NCBI RefSeq assembly: GCF_014192215.1
Contig: NZ_JACHXP010000001.1
Span: 186,001 to 250,000, forward strand
Source of the DNA: Halomonas cerina
GTDB taxonomy: Bacteria > Pseudomonadota > Gammaproteobacteria > Pseudomonadales > Halomonadaceae
Length of the DNA stretch: 64,000 nucleotides
Direction: 5' to 3'
In this document: one piece after another, positions 36,158-44,683 of the stretch
How positions within the stretch are numbered: the first letter of the stretch is position 1
Layout of the letters: each line of letters opens with the position of its first letter
Position numbers and translations under genes: made by a program
The notes under the pieces: model-generated
What the model saw: only the letters and a program-made list of their open reading frames with translations
Told to the model about the DNA's origin: nothing
The model's database searches: none

Positions 36158-36451
36158 ATGAAACAGCAGAATTCACGAAAGCCCATGGATGAGCGTGAGA
36201 AGTTGCGCAAGTTCCGAGAACTGGATGACGCTTTTGCCGATGCGCTACGCGAACTCGAAAGCCCCGAGAAGCGTCGGGATATTCCCACTGGCCCGCCCGT
36301 CCGTTCCCTTGAGGCGCAGCAGCAAGACGCCCCGTGCCGGCAACAGGCCTTCGAGGAGCGTCTGGAAGCGCTGATGCAAGAGTATGCGCAACCGGCCGAA
36401 AGCGTCAGCCATCTCCTGCAGACATTAAAAACCCTCGGACGGATTGCCTGA
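36158..36451 (+). CDS. Short MvaT-like protein lacking the DNA-binding domain
   Basis: 97 aa. The C-terminal stretch FEERLEALMQEYAQPAESVS followed by HLLQ aligns with the MvaT segment FKDRLEALMREFDKSAADVI followed by ELLN. The upstream part is a charged helix (EKLRKFRELDDAFADALREL). It stops where the MvaT linker begins, so it has no AT-hook-like domain. Unrelated short H-NS-type proteins (H-NST, Hha) bind the silencer and modify it; the same is inferred here. Its own promoter region (36033-36157) includes a possible -10 TATACT. The stop is followed 9 nt later by the convergent Tus-like gene. Confidence 0.7.
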   Translation: MKQQNSRKPMDEREKLRKFRELDDAFADALRELESPEKRRDIPTGPPVRSLEAQQQDAPCRQQAFEERLEALMQEYAQPAESVSHLLQTLKTLGRIA

Positions 36452-36460
36452 CCTGACCCT

Positions 36461-37339
36461 CTAGCGACGGTAGCGATAGACCCTCAGGCTGGGCAGGAAC
36501 GCGGTCTCCTCCAGCCGCTCGTCGCGCCGGCGCGCCCGTAACCGGGTCTCGGGGGGACGTGCCGGTGGCAGGTTGTGATCCGGAAGCCGGCCATTCGTCG
36601 AGGGCAGGAACAGGGGCAGGGCGACGTTCATGGCCCGTCGGGTGCGCCCGTCTGCCAGCGGCTCGCGATAGAAGAGGTTGGCCCGCATCAGCGGAGCCTG
36701 GCGCTGGACTTGGGCCAGGGGCTCGCTGTCAGGGAGGCCGGCCAGCCGGCGCAGCTGGAGACGGACGTGGGGGGCGTCGGTGTCCAGGGTCAGCAGCTTC
36801 TGCTCGGCGTCTCGTACCGTCAAGCGCTTGATGGACCGACCGCTGGCATACCAGGCAAGGCGCACCCGCGCCACCGGTGCCTCCGCCAGCGGGATGGACC
36901 GCCAGCACTGCTTGAGGTGCAGGCGCGCCAGTCCCGACCCCTGCAAGTGGTCATGCAGCACCGGGTGGCGGAAGGGAAGTGATGCCTTGATCTCCGGAAG
37001 CAGCGCCGGTTGGTCGCGCCGAATCCCGGCGAGTAGCGCCGCGAAGGCCTCCTTGGCCGCATTCACGGCTTCGACCTTCTCGAGCACCAAGGGCGTGGCG
37101 GCCACCAACCCGATATGGCTGCGCGTGATGCGCCCATCCTGACCGTCCTCGTACCAGACATCCAGCAGTGCCTGGCGCAGCCAGTGGCTGTCCGCGTCGA
37201 TCTGGCCGAAGGCCCAGGCTGCATGATCCCCGCTTTCCCAGGTCTCGACCAAGACCTCGACCTGCTCGATGAGCCGGTCGAAGGTGCTTTCGAGCTCCGC
37301 CAGCAGCCGGTATTCAGGCGCTCGGGAGGGAGAGCTCAT
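36461..37339 (-). CDS. Tus-like replication terminus site-binding protein
   Basis: 292 aa. Its order of motifs parallels E. coli Tus (309 aa): N-terminal YRLLAELESTFDRLIEQVEV (Tus YDLVDRLNTTFRQMEQELAI); VEAVNAAKEAFAALL (Tus ISHIQHINKLKTTFEHIV, approximate); RVRLAWYASGRSIKRLT (Tus LRFGWANKHIIKNLH); MRANLFYREPLADGRTRRAM (Tus IARVWYKGDQKQVQHAC); and C-terminal ETAFLPSLRVYRYR (Tus LRLIIPRLHLYVAD). Tus blocks replication forks at Ter sites in one direction. In this operon (pilD-coaE-yacG) the place taken by zapD in E. coli is taken by this gene; its start overlaps the yacG stop as ATGA. The similarity was judged by eye and is partial. Confidence 0.62.
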   Translation of the reverse strand: MSSPSRAPEYRLLAELESTFDRLIEQVEVLVETWESGDHAAWAFGQIDADSHWLRQALLDVWYEDGQDGRITRSHIGLVAATPLVLEKVEAVNAAKEAFAALLAGIRRDQPALLPEIKASLPFRHPVLHDHLQGSGLARLHLKQCWRSIPLAEAPVARVRLAWYASGRSIKRLTVRDAEQKLLTLDTDAPHVRLQLRRLAGLPDSEPLAQVQRQAPLMRANLFYREPLADGRTRRAMNVALPLFLPSTNGRLPDHNLPPARPPETRLRARRRDERLEETAFLPSLRVYRYRR

Positions 37340-37569
37340 GCTGGCTCGCCATCACGGTCGGCGCGTGCCAGCAGGGCGTCGAGATCAGTCTCGTCCATGG
37401 CGGGCTCACCGGCAATGCGGTGTGAGCCGTCGGCCCAAGCGCCCAGGTCCAGCAACCGGCAGCGCTTGCTGCAGAACGGGCGAAAGGGGTTGTCGTCGGT
37501 CCATGTCACGGTCTTGCGACACTGCGGACAGGCGATTTCCAGGGGGCGGGTTTGCGTGGCGTGGCTCAT
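37336..37569 (-). CDS. yacG: DNA gyrase inhibitor YacG (zinc-binding)
   Basis: 77 aa from the ATG at 37569; the longer reading from 37623 is rejected because the family starts shortly before the zinc site. The zinc ligands are in CPQCRKTVTW and FCSKRCRLLDLGAWADG, with the typical NPFRPFCS sequence. The family binds GyrB and inhibits gyrase in E. coli. It lies 50 nt after coaE and overlaps the Tus-like gene by 4 nt. Confidence 0.93.
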   Translation of the reverse strand: MSHATQTRPLEIACPQCRKTVTWTDDNPFRPFCSKRCRLLDLGAWADGSHRIAGEPAMDETDLDALLARADRDGEPA

Positions 37570-37619
37570 GGGGACGCGTGCCTTTATGAATCTCATGGAA
37601 GTGAAGAAAGGATGACGAA

Positions 37620-38234
37620 TCATGGCTCGTGAGGCAATCCGTCGAGCCGTCGGTAGCGCCGGTCCAACTCGGCGACCCGGTCGGCCAGGGCGGCCTCGCC
37701 TTCGCTGTTGTCAAGCACGTCGTCGGCGCGAGACAGCCGTTCGGCGCGAGGCATCTGGGCGGCCACGATGGCCCGTGCCTGGTGTTCGTCGACATCGTCC
37801 CGGCTCGCCGTACGGGCGATCTGGAGCGCTTCGGGCACGTCGATGACCAGGGTGCGGTCGACCAGCCGTGACTGCCCCGATTCGAACAGCAGGGGGGAGA
37901 CGAGCAGCACATAGGGCGCCTCGCCCGCGGCAAGCTGCGCCAGGCGTTCGGTCAGGCGCTCGCGGATTCGGGGGTGGGTGACCGATTCCAGCCAGCGGCG
38001 CTCGGTCTCGTCGGCGAAGACGATCTCGCGCAGCGCGCGCCGGTCGAGCCGTCCGTCCGCCTGAAGTACTCGTGGGCCATGGCGCGCGGCGATGGCCGCG
38101 AGCGCCGGCTCGCCGGGCTCGACCACTTCCCGGGCCACGTCGTCGGCATCCACCCAGGGAATGCCGAGTCGCTCGAAGGCCCTGGCCACGGTCGACTTGC
38201 CGGAAGCGATACCGCCTGTCACGCCGATGATCAT
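37620..38234 (-). CDS. coaE: Dephospho-CoA kinase
   Basis: 204 aa. It performs the last step of coenzyme A synthesis. P-loop IGVTGGIASGKSTVARAF, then WVDADDVAREVV, HPRIRERL and YVLLVSPLLFESG, all family hallmarks, and a typical length. It follows pilD by 13 nt and precedes yacG, the order seen in many gammaproteobacteria. Confidence 0.96.
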   Translation of the reverse strand: MIIGVTGGIASGKSTVARAFERLGIPWVDADDVAREVVEPGEPALAAIAARHGPRVLQADGRLDRRALREIVFADETERRWLESVTHPRIRERLTERLAQLAAGEAPYVLLVSPLLFESGQSRLVDRTLVIDVPEALQIARTASRDDVDEHQARAIVAAQMPRAERLSRADDVLDNSEGEAALADRVAELDRRYRRLDGLPHEP

Positions 38235-38247
38235 GGGAGTCTCCTGG

Positions 38248-39099
38248 TCAAGGGATGAGGGTCAGGTAGGAGGCCATCAGCGGCTCCCCGACCAGCAGGG
38301 CCAGCCAGCCGGCCATGGCGAGCCAGGGACCGAAGGGCAGGGGGACGCCGCGTAGCCGGGGAAGGGCGACCTGGAGGAGCAGGCCGATGACCGCCCCGGC
38401 GCCGGCCGAGAGGATCAGGATCAAGGGCAGATACTGCCAGCCCACCCAGGCGCCCAGCGCGGCCAACAACTTGAAGTCGCCGTATCCCATCCCTTCCTTG
38501 CCGGTGACCAACTTGAATAGCCAGTAGAAGCTCCACAGGGCAAGATAGCCGACGATCGCGCCGATCACGGCATCCGGCAGCATCAGCGGCTGGAAGAGCA
38601 GTTGGTAGAGAAGGCCCGCCCAGAGCAGGGGCAGGGTGAGCAGGTCCGGGAGCAACTGGGTGCGCAGGTCAATCACCGCCATGGCCAGCAGCGTCAGGCA
38701 GGCGCCGAGGATGAACACACCTTGGAGCGTGGCGCCGTACAACCCCAGGACGGCCAGGGTCAGCGCCCCGCCGGCGAGTTCCACCAGTGGGTACTGGGGG
38801 CTGATGTGACCCCCACAGGTGGCGCAGCGACCGCGCCGCTTGAGCCAGCCCAGCACGGGGATGTTGTCGTGCCAGGCGATGGGGGCCTCGCAGCGCGGGC
38901 AGATCGAGCGGGGGGTCACCAGGTTGAAGCGAGGGGGGGCTTCCTCTTCCAATTCCAGGGCGGCGCGGGCCTCCGACCGCCAAGCCTGCATGAGCATCAC
39001 CGGCAGTCGCGTGATGACCACGTTCAGGAAACTGCCCAGGCACAGGCCCAGCACGGTGGCCAGCGTCCAGAGCAAGGGAGGGGGAAGGTCGACAAGCAA
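38248..39099 (-). CDS. pilD: Prepilin leader peptidase/N-methyltransferase
   Basis: 283 aa with a TTG start at 39099, chosen because AGGAG lies 7 nt upstream and the protein then starts LLVDLPPPLLWTLATVLGLC, close to the family; an ATG 69 bases upstream has a charged, non-family leader. The zinc Cys pairs (CPRC, CATC) and catalytic Asp residues (IDLRTQLLPD and GMGYGDFKLLAALGAW) are present, with about eight membrane helices. It cleaves and methylates type IV pilin and type II secretion prepilins. No pilB or pilC is adjacent, at least within this window. Confidence 0.93.
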   Translation of the reverse strand: MLVDLPPPLLWTLATVLGLCLGSFLNVVITRLPVMLMQAWRSEARAALELEEEAPPRFNLVTPRSICPRCEAPIAWHDNIPVLGWLKRRGRCATCGGHISPQYPLVELAGGALTLAVLGLYGATLQGVFILGACLTLLAMAVIDLRTQLLPDLLTLPLLWAGLLYQLLFQPLMLPDAVIGAIVGYLALWSFYWLFKLVTGKEGMGYGDFKLLAALGAWVGWQYLPLILILSAGAGAVIGLLLQVALPRLRGVPLPFGPWLAMAGWLALLVGEPLMASYLTLIP

Positions 39100-39252
39100 G
39101 GGAAGACTCCTGTCCGATCGGGAATGGTGACGCCATTCTATCGGGCCAGGCGGGTGAAAGCTTGCCATGTCGTGAGACGCCCTCGGGCTGTTGCGGACGC
39201 GGGCTTTGGTCTAGAATCGGCGTCCTTTCTCAGTCAGGAGCGGAGCGCTACC

Positions 39253-40266
39253 ATGACTCGGACGCTCGGACCGGTGATGCTGGATCTGGAAGGCCCTCGA
39301 CTCACGAGGGCGGAGCGCCGCCTGCTGCGGCAACCGGCGGTCGGGGGGGTCATCCTGTTCGCCCGCAACGTCGAAGAAGCCTGCCAGGTACGTGGGCTGT
39401 GTGACGCAATTCGCCAGGAGCGCCCGGAATTGCTGATCGCCATCGATCAGGAGGGCGGACGCGTCCAACGTCTAGTGCAGGGAGTCACGCGCCTGCCGGC
39501 CATGGGCCGGCTCGGCCGGGAGTACGCCGACGCCCCCGAGGCGACCCTCCGTCTGTGTCGCGATGCCGGTTGGCTGCTCGGCATGGAGATGGCGGCCTGC
39601 GGACTGGACCTGAGTCTCGCGCCGGTGCTGGATGTCGATGCCGGGCACTCCTCGGTGATCGGTGATCGCAGCTTCTCCGCCTTGCCGGAAGAGGTCGCCG
39701 CCCTGGGAGCCGCCTTCATCGATGGCCTGCACGAGGCCGGCATGGCGGCAGTGGGCAAGCATTTCCCGGGGCACGGTGGCGTGGCCGCCGATTCCCATCT
39801 CGAGCTGCCGGTGGACGAGCGTTCCCTCGACACCCTGCGCGCCCATGACCTGGTGCCGTTCAAGGCCCTGGCGCCTCGGCTCGGGGGCATGATGCCGGCC
39901 CATGTGGTCTATCCAGCCTTCGACCATCGTCCTGCCGGCTTCTCGCCTGCCTGGCTCGGCATGCTCCGCGAGACGCTGGGCTTCAAGGGCACGATCTTCT
40001 CCGATGACCTGAGCATGGCGGGCGCCTGCTCGGCGGGATCGCCTGCCGAGCGTGCCCGTCGAGCGCTCGACGCCGGCTGCGACATGCTGCTGGTCTGTAA
40101 CGACCGCCGTGCGGCGCTAGAGGTACTCGAGGCCTGTGAGGCGCGTGATGCAGCCCGTCCGGCCAGACTGCGCTATGGGCGGGCACGCCCGGAGCTCGAG
40201 GCCCTGGCGGCCCTGCCGCGCTGGAGGCGGGCGCATGCCCGACTCGAGGCCATGGCCGTGACCTGA
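39253..40266 (+). CDS. nagZ: Beta-N-acetylglucosaminidase NagZ
   Basis: 337 aa, glycoside hydrolase family 3. It removes GlcNAc from anhydro-muropeptides in cell-wall recycling in the cytoplasm. Motifs: GVILFARNVEE, LIAIDQEGGRVQRL, GLDLSLAPVLDVD, VGKHFPGHGGVAADSH (substrate binding and His of the His-Asp pair) and IFSDDLSMAGA with the nucleophile Asp. The start at 39253 has AGGAG upstream. The much longer frame from 38602 is a shadow of pilD. Confidence 0.95.
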   Translation: MTRTLGPVMLDLEGPRLTRAERRLLRQPAVGGVILFARNVEEACQVRGLCDAIRQERPELLIAIDQEGGRVQRLVQGVTRLPAMGRLGREYADAPEATLRLCRDAGWLLGMEMAACGLDLSLAPVLDVDAGHSSVIGDRSFSALPEEVAALGAAFIDGLHEAGMAAVGKHFPGHGGVAADSHLELPVDERSLDTLRAHDLVPFKALAPRLGGMMPAHVVYPAFDHRPAGFSPAWLGMLRETLGFKGTIFSDDLSMAGACSAGSPAERARRALDAGCDMLLVCNDRRAALEVLEACEARDAARPARLRYGRARPELEALAALPRWRRAHARLEAMAVT

Positions 40267-40322
40267 CCGTCGCCCTGTCTCGATGGATTCCCCTCTCCCT
40301 GGAACGACAACGAGCCGAACCG

Positions 40323-40901
40323 ATGCCCAAACTCGATGCCGACCCTCAGACCTCCCTGGCCGACATGCGCGAGCTCATGGAGAATGCCGACTGCCTGATC
40401 GATCCGCAGGCGGTGGAGCGGGCCCTGGATCGCATGGCCGGGGCGATCACTCGTGATCTGGGTGACAAACTGCCGGTCTTCTATTGCGTGATGAATGGTG
40501 GTCTGTTCACCACCGGGCACCTGCTGACACGTCTGGGCTTTCCGCTGGAGGTCGACTATCTCCACGCGACCCGCTATCGGGGTGGTCTGCGGGGCGGTGA
40601 GCTGTTCTGGCGTGTCTCCCCGGAGATCCCGATGGCCGGGCGCCATGTGGTGATCGTCGATGACATTCTCGATGAGGGAGCAACGCTTGCCGCCATCCTC
40701 GATTACTGCCGCGAGGCGGGAGCGGCCAGCGTCGCCACCGCCGTACTGGTGGACAAGCAGCACGAGCGCAAGGCCGTGCCGGGGCTCAAGGCCGACTACT
40801 GTAGCCTGGAGGTGGCCGACCGCTATGTCTTCGGCTTCGGCATGGACATCAAGGGCTACTGGCGCAACGCCCCGGGGATCTTCGCGCCCAAAGGGCTGTA
40901 G
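40323..40901 (+). CDS. Purine (hypoxanthine-guanine) phosphoribosyltransferase
   Basis: 192 aa, type I phosphoribosyltransferase fold with the PRPP-binding motif VVIVDDILDEGATLA and the early MNGGLFTTGHLL loop. The C-terminal region (YVFGFGMDIKGYWRN) is the family's typical FVVGYGLDYKGKYRN-like segment. It salvages hypoxanthine and/or guanine with PRPP to the nucleotide. It follows nagZ by 56 nt and ends at a repeat and terminator. Confidence 0.9.
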   Translation: MPKLDADPQTSLADMRELMENADCLIDPQAVERALDRMAGAITRDLGDKLPVFYCVMNGGLFTTGHLLTRLGFPLEVDYLHATRYRGGLRGGELFWRVSPEIPMAGRHVVIVDDILDEGATLAAILDYCREAGAASVATAVLVDKQHERKAVPGLKADYCSLEVADRYVFGFGMDIKGYWRNAPGIFAPKGL

Positions 40902-40910
40902 GCCCTTCGG

Positions 40911-40957
40911 GCAGCGCCTAGCTACAAGCACCGAGCGCCCAGCCGTGCAGTGACGGG
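40911..40957. repeat. Heptamer-family repeat, short copy
   Basis: GCAGCGCCTAGCTACAAGCA followed by CCGAGCGCCCAGCCGTGCAGTGACGGG. The first 23 bases match 50924-50946 at 21 positions, and the tail ('GCAGTGACGGG') resembles the tails of the other copies. It contains one GAGCGCC unit and one partial CAGC unit. Confidence 0.75.
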
Positions 40958-40990
40958 AAACCCCACCGGACTCGACACCTGGTGGGGTTT
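40958..40990. terminator. Bidirectional terminator between convergent genes
   Basis: AAACCCCACC, 13-base loop, GGTGGGGTTT then CTC: a perfect 10-bp stem with A- and T-ended arms between the phosphoribosyltransferase gene and the acyl-CoA ligase gene, able to serve both. Confidence 0.75.
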
Positions 40991-41025
40991 CTCATTGACG
41001 CCTGATCCGATACCGGCATCATCCC

Positions 41026-41041
41026 GCTCGGCGCTCGGCGC
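41026..41041. repeat. Two copies of heptamer GCTCGGC
   Basis: GCTCGGC twice (41026-41039) then GC, immediately after the acyl-CoA ligase stop (on its strand). Same unit and orientation as the 14-copy array at 46865. Confidence 0.75.
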
Positions 41042-42733
41042 TTACTTCAAGCCGAGTTCGTGGGTGGCTTCCTCGCGCATCTTGAACTTCTGGATCTTGC
41101 CGGTGACGGTCATCGGGAATTCATCGACGAACTTCACGTAGCGCGGCACCTTGTAATGGGCGATCTGGCCCTTGCAGAAGGCCTTGAGGCTTTCCTCGTC
41201 GAGGCTCTCGCCTTCGCTGAGCTTGACCCAGGCCATCACCTCTTCGCCGTACTTCTCGTCGGGCACGCCGATGACCTGGACGTCGGAGATGGCCGGGTGG
41301 GTATAGAGGAAGTCCTCGATCTCGCGGGGGTAGATGTTCTCGCCGCCGCGGATGATCATGTCCTTGATGCGCCCGACGATCGCCACGTAGCCCTCGTCAT
41401 CCATGGTGGCCAGGTCGCCGGTATGCATCCAGCCGGCCTTGTCGATCGCCTTGTCGGTGGCCTCCTGATTGTTCCAGTAGCCCAGCATCACGCTGTAGCC
41501 GCGGGTACACAACTCGCCGGTCTCGCCGCGGGGCACCACGGCGCCGGTCTCCGGGCTGACCAGCTTGACCTCCAGATGGGGGTGGATAGTGCCCACCGTG
41601 GTCACTCGCTTCTCCAGCGGGGCATCGGTCTGGGTCTGGAAGCTCACCGGGCTGGTCTCGGTCATGCCGTAGCAGATGGTCACGTCCTGCATGTGCATCT
41701 TGTCGATCACCTTGCGCATCACCTCGATGGGGCAGATAGAGCCGGCCATGATACCGGTGCGCAGGGTGGAAAGATCGAAGTTGTCGAACTCGGGGTGCTC
41801 GAGTTCGGCGATGAACATGGTGGGTACGCCGTAGAGGGTGGTGGCTCTTTCCTCGGCGACGGCATGCAGGGTGGCCTCGGGTTCGAAGCCATCACCCGGA
41901 TAGATCATGGTGGCACCATGGGTCACGCAGCCCAGGTTGCCCATCACCATACCAAAGCAGTGATAGAGCGGCACCGGGATCACCATACGGTCGGCCTCGG
42001 AAAGGTTCATGGTGCGCGCCACAAAGAAGCCGTTGTTAAGGATGTTGTGGTGCGAGAGCGTCGCGCCCTTGGGCGCGCCGGTGGTGCCCGAGGTGTACTG
42101 GATATTGATCGGGTCATCGAACTGCAACGTGGCCTGCACCTCGGCCAGATGCTCGGCGGAGATCTCGTCGGCATGGGTCAGCAACTGGGGCCAGCTCAGC
42201 ATACCGGTCAGGGCGCGGTCGGCATCGAGGCAGACCACCCGTTTCAGGTCGGGCAGGCGCTGGCAGGAAAAGGTACTCGGGGCGCCGTCACGCAGTTCCG
42301 GGGCCAACTCGGCTAGAGTCGCCACATAGTCGGAGGCCTTGAAGGCGCCCTGCAGGATCAGCGTCGAGGTACCGGACTGCTTGAGGGCGTATTCCAGCTC
42401 GTGGGTGCGGTAGCTCGGGTTGATGTTGACCAGGATGGCGCCGATCTTGGCGGTGGCGAACTGGGTGATGGTCCACTCGGCGCAGTTGGGGGACCAGATG
42501 CCCACCCGGTCGCCCTTCTTCACGTCCAGGGCGAGCAGGGCACGGGCGGCCTGGTCCACGGTCTGCTGCAACTCCTGCCAGGTGTAGCGGAGCCCTTGAT
42601 GGCGGCTGATCAGGGCGTCCCGCTCGGGGAAGCGCGAGACGGTAGCGTCGAAACAGTCGCCGATGGTCTGCCCCTTGAGAGGCGTGTTGCTGATGCCGCT
42701 GACATAGCTGATCGAGTGCGCTTGGCGTGTCAT
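41042..42733 (-). CDS. AMP-binding acyl-CoA synthetase (ACSF2-like)
   Basis: 563 aa. It activates a carboxylic acid to acyl-CoA through an acyl-adenylate. Motifs: [18 protein letters not shown] (P-loop), [48 protein letters not shown] and the Lys of [13 protein letters not shown]. The overall form ([20 protein letters not shown] at the start) is that of medium-chain or branched-chain acyl-CoA ligases found next to leucine and isovalerate degradation genes. It is probably co-regulated with the adjacent liuR-type regulator gene 78 bases upstream. The substrate is uncertain. Confidence 0.9.
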   Translation of the reverse strand: MTRQAHSISYVSGISNTPLKGQTIGDCFDATVSRFPERDALISRHQGLRYTWQELQQTVDQAARALLALDVKKGDRVGIWSPNCAEWTITQFATAKIGAILVNINPSYRTHELEYALKQSGTSTLILQGAFKASDYVATLAELAPELRDGAPSTFSCQRLPDLKRVVCLDADRALTGMLSWPQLLTHADEISAEHLAEVQATLQFDDPINIQYTSGTTGAPKGATLSHHNILNNGFFVARTMNLSEADRMVIPVPLYHCFGMVMGNLGCVTHGATMIYPGDGFEPEATLHAVAEERATTLYGVPTMFIAELEHPEFDNFDLSTLRTGIMAGSICPIEVMRKVIDKMHMQDVTICYGMTETSPVSFQTQTDAPLEKRVTTVGTIHPHLEVKLVSPETGAVVPRGETGELCTRGYSVMLGYWNNQEATDKAIDKAGWMHTGDLATMDDEGYVAIVGRIKDMIIRGGENIYPREIEDFLYTHPAISDVQVIGVPDEKYGEEVMAWVKLSEGESLDEESLKAFCKGQIAHYKVPRYVKFVDEFPMTVTGKIQKFKMREEATHELGLK

Positions 42734-42811
42734 GATAGGTCTCGTCTTGTTGTTGCTAAGGCGGATGGTCGAGCGGTCCGACAGGCGTGTCGGTGGTGGG
42801 GCATTGGATGC

Positions 42812-43255
42812 CTAGGCCTTCTGTCCCAGGCTGCGCAGTACCTCCCGGGCACGGTGGTCCACGTCATCGATCTCGAGGCGCATCAGGCGAATGTCCTCCA
42901 ACTGGCGCTCCAGACTGTCGCGCTTGTTGGCCAGTATCTCCAGCAGCCGTCTAAGCTGACGGGCGTTACCGTCGGGCATGGCGTCATACATCATCACCAC
43001 CTCGCGGATCTCGGCCAGCGAGAAGCCCAGCCGCTTGCCGCGCAGGGTAAGTTTCAGGCGGACGCGGTCCTTCTCCCGATAGATGCGCTGCTGCCCCTTG
43101 CGACCGGGGGCCAGCAATCCCTCTTGTTCGTAGAAGCGAACAGTGCGCGGAGTGACCTCGAACATTCGGGACAGCTCACCGATAGTGTAGGTACGCTGCT
43201 GCTTCGGCAGGGTCTCGCTGTCGGCCTCGGGGGCTTGGATATCGCTTCGGCTCAT
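42812..43255 (-). CDS. liuR: MerR-family regulator, LiuR-like
   Basis: 147 aa. Winged helix-turn-helix YTIGELSRMFEVTPRTVRFY with EQEGLLAPGRKGQQRIY, then DRVRLKLTLRGKRLGFSLAE as in LiuR, and a C-terminal coiled coil. LiuR controls branched-chain amino acid and acyl-CoA breakdown in gammaproteobacteria. A perfect palindrome of the LiuR-type sequence lies between it and the divergent acyl-CoA dehydrogenase gene. No Cys cluster is present, so it is not a metal sensor. Confidence 0.85.
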   Translation of the reverse strand: MSRSDIQAPEADSETLPKQQRTYTIGELSRMFEVTPRTVRFYEQEGLLAPGRKGQQRIYREKDRVRLKLTLRGKRLGFSLAEIREVVMMYDAMPDGNARQLRRLLEILANKRDSLERQLEDIRLMRLEIDDVDHRAREVLRSLGQKA

Positions 43256-43323
43256 GACGATGGCTTCCTGTTGCCGGGTGGTCCTCCGGCGGTTCCCACC
43301 TCGTCTGGCAACACTAGACGAGG

Positions 43324-43339
43324 TTTACGTTAACGTAAA
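43324..43339. promoter_or_regulatory. LiuR-type operator palindrome
   Basis: TTTACGTTAACGTAAA: a perfect 16-bp palindrome, the form known for LiuR sites (TTTACGTnnACGTAAA-like; from memory). It lies 68 bases before the liuR start and 151 bases before the acyl-CoA dehydrogenase start, so it could control both divergent units. Confidence 0.8.
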
Positions 43340-43490
43340 GTGCTTGTTCGACCATGGGGTGATATGGGATAAACCAAGCAAGTGCTAGGTTGGTGTCCTG
43401 CAGGTCGCGCCCAGCCGCCGGCCGATGCGGCAGGTGACACACAACGACGACAATATGCCATTGCCCATTGCCGATATTAGAGAGGTAGCC

Positions 43491-44657
43491 ATGGACTTTT
43501 CCCTCACTGACGACCAGAAGGCGCTGGCCGGTGCCGCCGCCGATTTTGCCCGGGCCGAACTCGCCGACCATGCCGCCGACTGGGACGCACGCTCGCACTT
43601 CCCGTTGGATGTCATCCGTCGCGCCGGCGAAGCGGGCTTTCTCGGTATCTACACGCCGGAGGAACACGGCGGCCTGGGGCTGTCACGCCTCGAGGCCTCG
43701 CTGATCTTCGAGCAGCTTGCCCAGGGCTGCATTTCCACCACGGCCTACCTGACCATCCACAACATGGTCACCTGGATGATTGCCAGCTGGGGCGATGATG
43801 CCCTGCGCGAGGCCTGGGTCCCCGCCATGGTAGCGGGTGAGGCGCTGGGCTCCTATTGCCTCACCGAACCGGGTGCCGGCTCGGACGCCGCCAACCTGCG
43901 GACCAAGGCGGTGAAGGAGGGGGATCACTACGTGATCTCGGGCAGCAAGATGTTCATTTCCGGGGCGGGCGCCACCGAGGTGCTGGTGGTGATGGCACGG
44001 ACCGGCGAGCCCGACAGCGGTGCCGGCGGTGTCTCGGCCATCGTCGTGCCGGCCGACGCGGCCGGTATCGAGTACGGCAAGAACGAAGAGAAGATGGGCT
44101 GGAAGAGCCAGCCAACCCGCCTGGTCAGTTTCGACGGCGTGCGAGTGCCGGTGGCCAACCGGCTCGGCGAGGAGGGCGAGGGCTTCAGGTTCGCCATGAA
44201 AGGGCTCGATGGTGGGCGCCTCAACATCGCCAGCTGTTCGCTGGGGGCGGCCCAGCAGGCGCTGACCCTGTCCCGGGACTATCTGGCCGAGCGCAAGCAG
44301 TTCGGACGCGAGCTCTCGAGCTTCCAGGGCCTGCAATTCAAACTCGCGGACATGGCCAGTGAGCTGACCGCCGCCCGGCTGATGGTACGCCACGCCGCCT
44401 GGCGTCTCGATCAGAACGACCCGGAGGCCCGAGCCTACTGTGCGATGGCCAAGCGTTTCGCCACCGACATGGGATTCAACGTCTGCAACGAGGCTCTGCA
44501 GTTGCATGGCGGCTATGGTTATATCCGCGAATATCCCCTGGAGCGCCTGGTGCGCGACACCCGTGTTCACCAGATCCTCGAGGGCACCAACGAGATCATG
44601 CGTCTGATCGTCGCCCGCCGCCTGCTGGCCGACGGCGTCATCGAATCTCTGCAATGA
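43491..44657 (+). CDS. Acyl-CoA dehydrogenase, probably isobutyryl-CoA type
   Basis: 388 aa. The start at 43491 (MDFSLTDDQKALAGAAADFA) follows AGAGAGGTAGCC. FAD and substrate blocks: YCLTEPGAGSDAANLRTKA, FISGAGATEVLVVMART, RKQFGRELSSFQGLQFKLAD and LEGTNEIMRLIVARRL, where the Glu of EGTNE is the usual catalytic base. Together with the next two genes (3-hydroxyisobutyryl-CoA hydrolase and mmsB) it fits valine breakdown: isobutyryl-CoA to methacrylyl-CoA. Electrons would pass to ETF. First gene of a LiuR-controlled operon (inferred). Confidence 0.9.
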   Translation: MDFSLTDDQKALAGAAADFARAELADHAADWDARSHFPLDVIRRAGEAGFLGIYTPEEHGGLGLSRLEASLIFEQLAQGCISTTAYLTIHNMVTWMIASWGDDALREAWVPAMVAGEALGSYCLTEPGAGSDAANLRTKAVKEGDHYVISGSKMFISGAGATEVLVVMARTGEPDSGAGGVSAIVVPADAAGIEYGKNEEKMGWKSQPTRLVSFDGVRVPVANRLGEEGEGFRFAMKGLDGGRLNIASCSLGAAQQALTLSRDYLAERKQFGRELSSFQGLQFKLADMASELTAARLMVRHAAWRLDQNDPEARAYCAMAKRFATDMGFNVCNEALQLHGGYGYIREYPLERLVRDTRVHQILEGTNEIMRLIVARRLLADGVIESLQ

Positions 44658-44683
44658 CCACCGGACCTCAGGAGACCCTTACG

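Noticed and set aside
38602..39252. Long N-terminal extension of nagZ
   Set aside because: It is antisense to pilD, and the NagZ family begins at the ATG at 39253.
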